This document shows, one piece after another, positions 26,084 through 35,700 of a stretch of DNA of 64,000 bases. Made by a program: the position numbers and the translations under genes. The DNA is taken from positions 36,675 to 100,674 of the forward strand of contig JAFGOA010000066.1 in NCBI GenBank assembly GCA_016926735.1, read 5' to 3'. Numbering within the stretch: the stretch's first letter is position 1; each line of letters opens with the position of its first letter. The stretch comes from Promethearchaeota archaeon. GTDB lineage: Archaea; Asgardarchaeota; Lokiarchaeia; Sigyniarchaeales; SOKP01. The notes beneath the pieces are model-generated. The model worked only from the letters and a program-made list of their open reading frames with translations, had not been told where the DNA came from and ran no database searches.

Positions 26084-27418
26084 GTGGTTAGACCCCCTCA
26101 AACAGGTAAAAATGTATGTCTTCGTTGTAAAGGAGCCAGATTGTTATGTGGAAAAAAATCATGTCCAATTTTAGTTAAAAATTCCATATTAAAATCTATT
26201 TTACCTTTTAAAACAGGAGAATCACTAAGAAACGTTGAAATCTTTGGAGCAAGCCCTCCAGGTTTTTTTGTAGGGCATCATAGTTATCCAAAGGTAAATA
26301 TAGGACCATTAGTTCCTTTTAATGAATTTGAAACATTTAAGGATATATCAGATTATCATATCCTCGATGCTCCAGAATTATGGTTTGGAACATCAATGGA
26401 AAAAATAATCAGATATCGAAGTAGTTTAGTTAGGAACAATTTTAAAGTAGATGTTCATATCGGAAAATTAAATAAAAAAAAAACACTTCCAATTAAAACT
26501 AAAAGACTCTTAGAAACATCACAAGACCTTTCAATGGCAGCTCGTCCTGTAGATACTGAGACTAAACTAGAAAAAATCAGTTTAAGAATGATTATGGACA
26601 ATCATGCTCAACCAATTGGACCTTCTGGTAAGACTGAAAAAATTGAGATTACAGAGAATATAAAAATACACCCCAAAGTAGAGTATTGTGTTTCAGATAC
26701 TGATTTGAAGGCAGGAGAAGCCGTATCAGATTATTTATTTTTCAAAGGAAATGTTCCATTATCAACTATTGAGAGAATTTTCGCAGCGGGATTATTGGGC
26801 GAAGAAAAAAATAGAAGATTAGTTCCTACAAGATGGTCAATAACAGCAATAGATGATATTATTTCAAAATTTTTGATAAAAGAGATAAAAAGATTTCCTG
26901 AGATTAATGAATTTCAAATTTTTGAGGCAAAATATCTTGATAATCATTTCAAAATCTTACTTTTTCCAGGAAAATTTCTTTATGAAATGAATGAGGTATG
27001 GGCTCCTAATTCAATTTGGAATTTATCTTTGGATAAAAATAATTCAAATATACGACCAGAAATAATGACTGATTATGAGTTTTATCAAGGAAGAAAGAAT
27101 TATGCAAGTAATATTACAGGGGCTTATTATGCTGCAAGAAAATCTGTTCTTGAATATCTTTTCAAAATAAAACGACAAGCTCGAGTTCTTATCTTTCGGG
27201 AAGTTGGATCAGAATATATCACACCATTAGGTGTCTGGGTTATAAGAGAAACCGTAAAAAATGCTATGGATTTAGGAAATCCAATAATAGTAGATTCATT
27301 TGATAATGCTCTAAAGATAATGACTCAAAATTTAATTGTAGACCTAAAACATTGGAAAAAAAGTAGTAAAATCATTAATTATTTAAAAACTCAAAAAACA
27401 TTAGATATATTTTTATGA
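26084..27418 (+). CDS. nreA: DNA repair protein NreA with PCNA-binding tail
   Basis: A 444-residue archaeal Nre protein. The N-terminal four-Cys element has C12, C15, C22 and C27 (CLRCKGARLLCGKKSCP). The conserved core includes FGASPPGFFVGHHSYPKVNIGP, LSMAARPVDTE and VWAPNSIWN. The protein ends in QKTLDIFL, a PCNA-interacting (PIP) box of the form Q-x2-L-x2-F-L. NreA in Haloferax contributes to DNA damage tolerance together with PCNA. It starts at GTG. It is a single gene between two surface-protein genes, with no partner visible. Confidence 0.93.
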   Translation: MVRPPQTGKNVCLRCKGARLLCGKKSCPILVKNSILKSILPFKTGESLRNVEIFGASPPGFFVGHHSYPKVNIGPLVPFNEFETFKDISDYHILDAPELWFGTSMEKIIRYRSSLVRNNFKVDVHIGKLNKKKTLPIKTKRLLETSQDLSMAARPVDTETKLEKISLRMIMDNHAQPIGPSGKTEKIEITENIKIHPKVEYCVSDTDLKAGEAVSDYLFFKGNVPLSTIERIFAAGLLGEEKNRRLVPTRWSITAIDDIISKFLIKEIKRFPEINEFQIFEAKYLDNHFKILLFPGKFLYEMNEVWAPNSIWNLSLDKNNSNIRPEIMTDYEFYQGRKNYASNITGAYYAARKSVLEYLFKIKRQARVLIFREVGSEYITPLGVWVIRETVKNAMDLGNPIIVDSFDNALKIMTQNLIVDLKHWKKSSKIINYLKTQKTLDIFL

Positions 27419-27478
27419 AATTATAGAAAAAATTTAAATTGCTAAAAATAGGTTGGCTTAAAGAGCATTAAAATTTAA

Positions 27479-30400
27479 ATGAACTGGATTTATAACTTAT
27501 TTATGGCAAAATTTAATTTAACAATAAAAAAAAAAATATTCTTTTTTATAATCCTAAATTTAATATTTATAGTTCCAAATCTACCAAATGCTATAGATAA
27601 TATTAATGATAAATCAGTTAATTTCATCGATCCAAATATAGATTCTTCTAATCTAAATAATAGATCGGAACAAGAAATTACTTGGAGCGATGATTATTCT
27701 AAATTAGATAAAAACAAAAATGGCATTAGTGATGATTTAGAAAATAAAATAAATGAAAATCCTCAAATTCAATCTTCTAAAAAACAAATAACCGCATTAG
27801 ATCTTACTAAATTATTAACCACTAATAAAAACACAGAAAATCAAATAGATAAAGATAACATAAGTATTATTGTGAAATTCTCAAAAGCTGAATTTAATGA
27901 TCCTCTTTCTCTTTTTAGAAAATTAGGAGGAAAAATTAAATCTGTATATTCAAAGATAATATATGGCTTTGCAGGGAGTATAGATTATAATAAACTAATC
28001 GAATTTGCTAGATTACTAAAACTTGAAAATTTTGAGTTCTATATCGAAGAAGATGGAAAAGGAGAATCAACATTATATTATACTGGATTAAACATGAATC
28101 TTAGACCTTATGTGTGGAATACATTAGGATATAACGGTGATGAAAATGGTGCTATTGCAATTCTTGATTCTGGATTAGATGATAGTCATAGTATGCTTGA
28201 AGGATATTCTTCTGGTAATTTTAATAATAAGATTGTTGGATGGCATGATTTTGTAGGTAGTAGTTCTACCCCTTATGATGATAATGGTCATGGGTCTCAT
28301 TGTGGAGGAATAGCTGCTGGAGATGGATCACCTAATTTAGATACGTATGGAAGAACAGTATCCTCAGATGGGATTGCTTTAGAAGGTGGGGGACCTTATG
28401 CGGAGCAAACAGTACAAACAACATTATTAAGATTTAATGTCACAGAACCTGGAACTATAGATGTGGAACTTCAACATGAAGATTCAACTATTTTTGATGA
28501 TTTATATACAAATGCCTATCTTTATTATGAATCAACACAAGTCGACAGTATAATAGCTACAACTAATAAAACATGGTTATCTAATATGTCATATGACGTT
28601 ACAGTTTTAGAATTGGGAAATTATGAGGTAGTAATAGAATTAACTTTAGTTGATGATGATTATTCTGGTGCCGTAGAGGATCCTAATTTTGGATTTAGAG
28701 CTCGAGCTCATTGGCCTTTTAATCCTCCAGACCTTGGAGAAGGAGATCTTTGGAAAGGTGTAGCTTCTGATACACATTTAGTTGGAGGAAAAGTAGCGAA
28801 TTATTATGGTGGAGTATATCAATCCGATGTTGTTGATGCTTTGACTTGGTGTGTTAATAATAAAAATATATTACATATCACTACAATCTCAATTAGTTTA
28901 GGATGGATAACTCCTCAAACAAGCATAATTGATGCATGTAATTGGGCGGTAGAAAATGGAATTGTTGTTGTTGTAGCAGCAGGAAATGAAGGTACAGGTG
29001 GATATGGATTAACAAGTCCAGGCGATGCTGATAAAGTGATTACTGTAGCAGCAAATAATGTTTATGATCAAATTACGGAGTATAGTGGAGAAGGAGAATT
29101 ATCATACACAGGTGCTACATATAAACCGGATATAACTGCTCCAGGAGGTAGTACCTATGCGCTTCAAATATTTTCTACTGATTCAGATGATAATGATGCT
29201 GAAGGAATCTTTTCTGATTGGTATGAGGATGATTTAGCAGGAATGCAAGGTACATCAATGGCAACTCCCGCAGTAGCAGGCGCATCTAATCTCTTAATTG
29301 AAGCAATGGGTGGATATAATAATTGGAATTATACAGAACAAGAAGCATTAAAGGTAAAGAGTTTGCTTTTAATGACAGCTACAGAAACTGCACCTTTATT
29401 AAGAGAAAATTCACTCATTGGCGACTCTCCTACTCTAAATAGAGGAAATAAAGACATTCATGAAGGATATGGGAGAATAAATATAGATATGGCAATCGAA
29501 GCATATACCCAATCATTAGATTTCAAAACCGAAAAGAATTTTACAATAGCAAGTAGTGATATTAATCCATTTAATAAGCACGGATTTGCCTGCAATGCAT
29601 ATTTACTTAGTGGGGTAAATTATACATTAGAATTGAACGTTCCATCGGGTTGTGATTTCGATTTATATATTTATGATGATAATCCAACAGCCATTGGTGA
29701 TCCAATAATAGAACAAAAAAGTATAAGTAGTACTATCGGAGGAAATGAATCTATATCATTTATTCCTTCTGAGACAGGTCTTTATTATATAGTAGTAAAA
29801 GCAGTCTCAGGTCAAGGTGAAGCTTATCTTTCATTTAAGCAATATGCTCATGACATTGCTGTATCTATCTCAGCTCCATCAACAGCTCTTCTAGCAGATA
29901 AATTTGAAATAATACTTGCTATAGAAAATATTGGTACCTCAGATGAAACAGATGTTAGTTTTGTAGCTTTTGTTAATAATGAAATTTTAGATTCTCGTAC
30001 ATTTTCATCCTTTTCTAGTGGTCAGATATATCAAATATCTTTTAGATGGTCTCCTTCAGAAAGCGATCAGTATAATTTAACAACTATATCGAATAACGTA
30101 ACAGGTGAAATAAACTTGGGTAACAACATTAAGATTCATTTAGTTAATATTTCAAGTTCAGCAATAAATAATTATGAAATGCAAGTAGATTATCCATATT
30201 CTTGGATTGATACATCTGGAGGTACAGAATTAAATTTGGGAGATGATGATGCGGATACAGTTCTATTACCATTCCTTTTTCCCTTTTATAATATGACTTT
30301 TACTGAAGTATATGTAAGTTCTAATGGTTATCTTAGTTTTTTTGATTCCTATCCAATCAATCAATATGAGGATGATTTTCCATCTGGAGATCTGGATAAT

Positions 30401-31096
30401 TGGTTTCTTATAGCTCCATTTTGGACAGATTTAGATCCTACAGAATCTGGAGCTGGTCCTATTACATTTGATTATACTAGTGATTATTTAGCTATCACAT
30501 GGAATAATATATATACATGGGGATCCTATTCAGGATCACTTATAGGTACTTTTCAAGTGGTTCTTTATCGCTATGGAGATATTATTTTCAATTATGATTA
30601 TATACAAAATACACATATTAGTCATAGTTGTGGTCTAAATTTTGGAGTAGATACTCGTTTTTTCAATGATTATAATAATCATGTATCAAGAAATGACTTC
30701 TCTATTAGATTTACAAATGATACAATGCCGCCAACTTGGTTATCACAACCAGGCGAAATAACAGCATATTATGGACAAGATTTCATATACCATTTGTTAG
30801 CATTAGATTCAGGAGGAATTAGAAATTATTGGATTAGTGATTTAGAGAACTTTGATATTGATGAGAATGGGAGACTTACTAATTATACCTTTTTACCATT
30901 AGATGCTTCTTACCCTTTAGAAATTAGAGCATATGATTATAGCGATCATTACAGTTCTTTATATATTACAATTAATATTAGGGAAGCTCCTTCCAATGCT
31001 AGTATTCCAGGATACCAAATTGCATTTTTAATAGCAATAATCGGATTTTCAATCATTTTAATAAGTATTTACAAACGTAAAAAAATAAAAATTTGA
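27479..31096 (+). CDS. Surface-anchored subtilisin-family (S8) serine protease
   Basis: A 1,205-residue exported protease. Layout: signal segment (about 18-37); a DKNKNGISDDLE calcium-type motif (~80); a pro-domain; and a catalytic domain with Asp ~229 (AILDSGLDD), His ~271 (DDNGHGSHCGG), oxyanion Asn (VVVAAGNEG) and Ser ~592 (GMQGTSMATP). All catalytic residues are present. Between the His region and KGVASDTHLVGGKV there is an extra beta-rich insertion of ~130 residues in the catalytic domain. After the protease come a pre-peptidase-type domain, a CARDB-like domain, a nidogen-like beta domain and an Ig-like domain. It ends S-I-P-G-Y, a hydrophobic helix and KRKKIKI, matching the anchor of the beta-helix protein. 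Its role is probably processing of surface proteins or extracellular peptide supply. Confidence 0.9.
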   Translation: MNWIYNLFMAKFNLTIKKKIFFFIILNLIFIVPNLPNAIDNINDKSVNFIDPNIDSSNLNNRSEQEITWSDDYSKLDKNKNGISDDLENKINENPQIQSSKKQITALDLTKLLTTNKNTENQIDKDNISIIVKFSKAEFNDPLSLFRKLGGKIKSVYSKIIYGFAGSIDYNKLIEFARLLKLENFEFYIEEDGKGESTLYYTGLNMNLRPYVWNTLGYNGDENGAIAILDSGLDDSHSMLEGYSSGNFNNKIVGWHDFVGSSSTPYDDNGHGSHCGGIAAGDGSPNLDTYGRTVSSDGIALEGGGPYAEQTVQTTLLRFNVTEPGTIDVELQHEDSTIFDDLYTNAYLYYESTQVDSIIATTNKTWLSNMSYDVTVLELGNYEVVIELTLVDDDYSGAVEDPNFGFRARAHWPFNPPDLGEGDLWKGVASDTHLVGGKVANYYGGVYQSDVVDALTWCVNNKNILHITTISISLGWITPQTSIIDACNWAVENGIVVVVAAGNEGTGGYGLTSPGDADKVITVAANNVYDQITEYSGEGELSYTGATYKPDITAPGGSTYALQIFSTDSDDNDAEGIFSDWYEDDLAGMQGTSMATPAVAGASNLLIEAMGGYNNWNYTEQEALKVKSLLLMTATETAPLLRENSLIGDSPTLNRGNKDIHEGYGRINIDMAIEAYTQSLDFKTEKNFTIASSDINPFNKHGFACNAYLLSGVNYTLELNVPSGCDFDLYIYDDNPTAIGDPIIEQKSISSTIGGNESISFIPSETGLYYIVVKAVSGQGEAYLSFKQYAHDIAVSISAPSTALLADKFEIILAIENIGTSDETDVSFVAFVNNEILDSRTFSSFSSGQIYQISFRWSPSESDQYNLTTISNNVTGEINLGNNIKIHLVNISSSAINNYEMQVDYPYSWIDTSGGTELNLGDDDADTVLLPFLFPFYNMTFTEVYVSSNGYLSFFDSYPINQYEDDFPSGDLDNWFLIAPFWTDLDPTESGAGPITFDYTSDYLAITWNNIYTWGSYSGSLIGTFQVVLYRYGDIIFNYDYIQNTHISHSCGLNFGVDTRFFNDYNNHVSRNDFSIRFTNDTMPPTWLSQPGEITAYYGQDFIYHLLALDSGGIRNYWISDLENFDIDENGRLTNYTFLPLDASYPLEIRAYDYSDHYSSLYITINIREAPSNASIPGYQIAFLIAIIGFSIILISIYKRKKIKI

Positions 31097-31105
31097 TTTT
31101 AATCA

Positions 31106-31129
31106 TTTTTTTCCTTTAATTTTTTTTTT
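31106..31129 (+). terminator. T-rich terminator after the protease gene
   Basis: Two T-runs (31106-31112 and 31121-31129) just after the stop codon. Confidence 0.4.
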
Positions 31130-31158
31130 GATAATTCCTTAAATAAAACATAATAATC

Positions 31159-32502
31159 GTGACAGAACATCAATCTCAAAATTCAATTAAAATCATTCTA
31201 AAGTTAATCTATAAATTTTCTATACGAGAAAGAGGAATACTTAAAAAAGAGTATCATAAAAACCAAATTATTTATCATTACTTTTATGAAATTGTTAGAT
31301 ATTGGAATACAATTAATTATATAGTAAAAAAAAATTTAAGATTTATAAAAAAAGTTCAAAAAATAAAAGAAGAAATAGTGCCTATTTATTTTTATATCTC
31401 ATACAGAATTATTTGGGAACATGCTCCAGTACACATTATTCTTAAAGAAATAGATTTTTTTTTTAAAAATAAAGAAATACAAGAGAAAGATAAAATAAAA
31501 GATTTCATAAAAGCCTTGAAAACGTTTTCATTACTAAAAGCCTTAAAGAATAAAAAAAAAAAAGATGAAATTTTAAGCATTGAATATGGAGTTCCTTCTT
31601 TTTTTATAAAAATACTTTCAAGATACATGGATATGGAATTTATCAAAAAAAATATTATCTTTATGAATGATATTAAAAATCAAAAGTATTCAATTTGGTT
31701 TAATCTTAACAAAATAAAAAAAGAAGAAAAATATAATCATCAAATTATTATTAATGATTTGAAAAAGAAAGGAATTGAAATATTAGAAGATAAAGATATT
31801 AATTACCTTTATCATGTAAATAATCGTAATGAAATAATCGATTCTGAATATTTTAAAAAAGGATATGTTTTCTTTCAAAATAAGGCATCTTTTGCAGTTA
31901 TTGAGATACTAAATCCGAGTATTAATGATTTTATATTTGATATGTGTGCTGGTTCAGGAATAAAAACTAGTTTAATAACAGAAAAGTTGAATAATAAATA
32001 CAATTTAATAGCTGCGGAATTTGATAATAATAGAACAATTGAATTTAAAAAAATAATTATTAATTTTGATAAGAAAAGATTTAATATAATAAATTCAGAT
32101 AGTATTGATCCTCCTTTCCGAGATAATATTCAATTTGATAAAATATTATTAGATGCTCCCTGTTCAGGAAGTGGTACTTTTAAGGCAAATCCAGAATTAA
32201 AATGGCGTCAAAATATAGGATTTCTTAATCAGAATATAACTCTTCAAGAAAAACTTATTAAAAGTGCTCTAGAGATATTAAAACCAGGAGGTATATTTGT
32301 TTATTCAACATGTAGTCTTTATGCTGAGGAAGGAGAATTACAAATTAAAAAGTTTTTAAAATACTTAGACCCATTAGATTTACCTAAATGGATCTCACCG
32401 AGTTATACGATCGATAATATGAGAATTAATGGAACTGGAAGATTATATCCTGCAAATCATAAAACTGAAGGATTTTTTATTGCAAAATTTAAAAAAAAAT
32501 AA
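31159..32502 (+). CDS. RsmB-like RNA 5-methylcytosine methyltransferase
   Basis: A 447-residue NOL1/NOP2/Sun-family enzyme starting at GTG. The N-terminal ~140 residues are helical and NusB-like, as in RsmB. The C-terminal domain is a Rossmann methyltransferase with SAM motif I FDMCAGSGIKTSLI (~258), the motif IV Cys in DAPCSGSGTF (~334) and the catalytic Cys of motif VI in YSTCSLY (~386). It should methylate rRNA or tRNA cytosines. It is alone between giant surface-protein genes. Confidence 0.9.
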   Translation: MTEHQSQNSIKIILKLIYKFSIRERGILKKEYHKNQIIYHYFYEIVRYWNTINYIVKKNLRFIKKVQKIKEEIVPIYFYISYRIIWEHAPVHIILKEIDFFFKNKEIQEKDKIKDFIKALKTFSLLKALKNKKKKDEILSIEYGVPSFFIKILSRYMDMEFIKKNIIFMNDIKNQKYSIWFNLNKIKKEEKYNHQIIINDLKKKGIEILEDKDINYLYHVNNRNEIIDSEYFKKGYVFFQNKASFAVIEILNPSINDFIFDMCAGSGIKTSLITEKLNNKYNLIAAEFDNNRTIEFKKIIINFDKKRFNIINSDSIDPPFRDNIQFDKILLDAPCSGSGTFKANPELKWRQNIGFLNQNITLQEKLIKSALEILKPGGIFVYSTCSLYAEEGELQIKKFLKYLDPLDLPKWISPSYTIDNMRINGTGRLYPANHKTEGFFIAKFKKK

Positions 32503-32662
32503 TTCTTCCTTAGAGACACATATTGATTTTTTAATAAATTTTTATTTTTTTTCCAAATTAAAGAAATTTTATAATTTTCTGTACAAAAGTAAAATGATTT
32601 TACAACAAAATTCTTTATGAGTTATCTTTTTACATATCTTTTTTATCATGGGAACAATAGGA

Positions 32663-32670
32663 TTTAAATA
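32663..32670 (+). promoter_or_regulatory. TATA box for the giant surface protein
   Basis: TTTAAATA preceded by a purine-rich BRE-like stretch, about 67 nt before the TTG start at 32737. Confidence 0.45.
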
Positions 32671-32736
32671 CAAAGCAGTAGAGATCTATACACTTATTAT
32701 AATTTAATTAAAAATCTAACAAAAAAGGAATTTAAT

Positions 32737-35700
32737 TTGTTTAAATACAAAAATAAATTTAAAATAAAAAAAAATTTTCAAATTGGTTTTACGCTGCTTT
32801 TCATAGTACTAATGGCAGAATATGCAAATGCTGCTAATACAACATTAAACCCTACAATTGAAAAATTTTATACTGAGGATAACATAGCAGATGTAGGAGA
32901 ATTAATAGAATTTACATGGGAAATATCTGATTATTCAGATAGTTTATCAATTCGTATTCTTTTTGGAGATGGTAATTATACATTATTAACAGCTCCAGGT
33001 TGGAGTAGTTCATATAGTTATCGATATAGCACAGAAGGAAGATATAATGCAACAATGATAATAATGGCACCTGATCTATATATTTGGAAGTCAGTAACTG
33101 ATCCAAATGGAAATGATCTTCTCATAGAAATTATAAATGTTGCACCTGAATTTGAATCAAATGATATTTCATTTAGCTGGGAATCTGAAAATGGGCCATA
33201 TGAAGATGAGGAAATTCAAGTTTCTGTTGATCTCTCAGATTCCATTGTAGATTTGGAGGAAGGTAAAATTACATATATCTATGATTTTGGAGATGGAGAG
33301 CAAATAATATCAAATCAAAGTTCAACATTACATATATGGAATACAACTGGTAATTATCCAATTTCTATTACGGCTAAAGATGACCAAGGAGCATTAACTC
33401 AGCGAACTCGATTTTTAAAAATTAAAAATAAAGATCCTGAACCAAAATTTACTCTAGGAGCAGGAATTCCAGCAACTTATTCATTTACAGAAGATATCAT
33501 CGGGGATATTCCATTTGGATGGAATCTATCAGATACAGAATATAGTAAATATGCATTTGAGATTATTGAGGAGAAAAACTCTCATGGAAAAGTCTTAAGC
33601 GTTATGAGTAATGAAACAATTTCGACTTCTAAGAACTATATTTATAATGATATTGGATTTCAAAATTATGGGACTGTAGAATTTCAATTTATTATAGAAA
33701 ATAGCCAATCAATAGTATCAAGTTATTTTGGATTTTCTAATGACGATAAGGAAATATTTGCAATTTTTGTTGAAAATGGAAATTGGAGATATTGTACTGA
33801 TGGAAATAGAGATAATACAGCTCTCCTAGGTACCTTACCTGCACCAAAAGATAATATATGGTATCATGTAAGAGTTGATTTTCACATTATTTCCTCTCAA
33901 ATACCATCTGATAGTAGTTGTTATGGTTTAGCAGTTAATGAGTTCAGAGTTAGTATCGATGGAAGTATTTTTGCCAAAAAAAGGTTCGATCCTGTAGATA
34001 ATCCTCTCTCATCTGTAAGAATAGGTACTTTTGAAGGATTATCAAAAAAAACATATATAGATTCAATAGGATATAGTTGGGATAAGAACTATAATATTGG
34101 TGATAACTTCAATGTATATACCCCAGAATACTATGGAACTTATGATTGGAGAGAAGGTTCAATCGGATCAAGTCCAAATGGATGGGAAGTATATAATGAC
34201 GACATTCCTTCCAAATTCGAGAATAATCCTTTTTATACTGAAAACTTTATTGATGAAAATGATAGATGGAGATTAACTGGAATAGAAGAGACATCAATGC
34301 ATATTAGAACTAGTGTATCTGATGATGCTTATGTAAATAATTTGGCTAAAAATACTAATTATGGAACTCAAGCAACTCTAAATTTGGATACTAAAACATC
34401 TACACATACTATGACTGTTTGTTATAGATATATATCTAATGCTGATCATCCTGCAATATTAGACATAGAAATCCCAAATCTTCCAATTATTTCAGCTACA
34501 ATGGATCTTAGAGCTTATTGTGATGCTCAAGATCAATCAGGCGTAACAATAAGAGCAATCTATTTTGATATAGATGGTAGAGGAGCTGGTGCAATTGGTT
34601 GTTGGACAAGGGAAGCTGGTCAAGTGAGAGGAGATGGAGTAATAGGAGTAGGAGCAGAAAAATCCTGGACTTATGATATGACTCATTGTAGATTTCCTGT
34701 AGCAGTTAGTGAACTACCTTCAATCCCAAACACAGATCCTGAAACAGGGAGTAGATATGTTAATTTTATACCACAATCTTCAAGTGATACTAGTGGATTT
34801 TTTAGTCCTGGAGCTCATACAATTAAAGCATTCGTGACTTCTAGAGATCAATATGCAGGATCTAGTCAAGATTCTTGGGTGAGCATTACGCTTAATTTAG
34901 TATATAATGATGAGAATACCCAAGTATATATAAAAAACAATATACCCTACTTATCTTCAAATATAACAGATAATTCAAAGTTGGATATTTATGTCTCTCA
35001 AGGGACATCAAATAGTAAAGTAAAATTATATTCAACTAGCGATTTTTCAGAAAACACTATTACATGGAATAATAGACCATCGAGAAGTTATATATCAACA
35101 TACACTATTTCAGGAACAGGTTGGCATACATTTAACTTAGGAAAAAGTCAAAATAATTTCTATTATAGCTTAAGTCAAGAGATTAACAAAGGGTCTAGTA
35201 ATATAAGATTTTATTCTTCAGAATATAGTGATAGTTCGAAAAGACCAGTTGTTCACCATTATTTATCTAAATATTATCAAGGAGATGGAACATTATATTG
35301 TCAGACAGATCAAAGTGAAATACTTACGCTTACATCTCCAAATAATCTGAATAGATTCTTAAGAAAAGGAGATAAAATAGAAATATCTTTTAAAACAACA
35401 TCAGCTAAAGCAATTCAATTCAATTTAATCGATACAGTTGGATTAGAAAATTCTTTTGAAATTTCAAGTGAAGGGAATTCAAATTTTAATATAAGAACTA
35501 TTTCTTTAGTAGTTCAAGATAATATTTATATTGATTATATGGAGTTTGCTGGATTATTTAATTCAGAAACTTATTTACTTATTAATTCAATTAAATTTTT
35601 TGAAGGAATTAGATCTGATATTTCCTATATTGATATTGGAAATGACTTTGGAAAAGTAATACAACTTAGAGACAGAAGTACTCAAAATCAATTAAGGATG

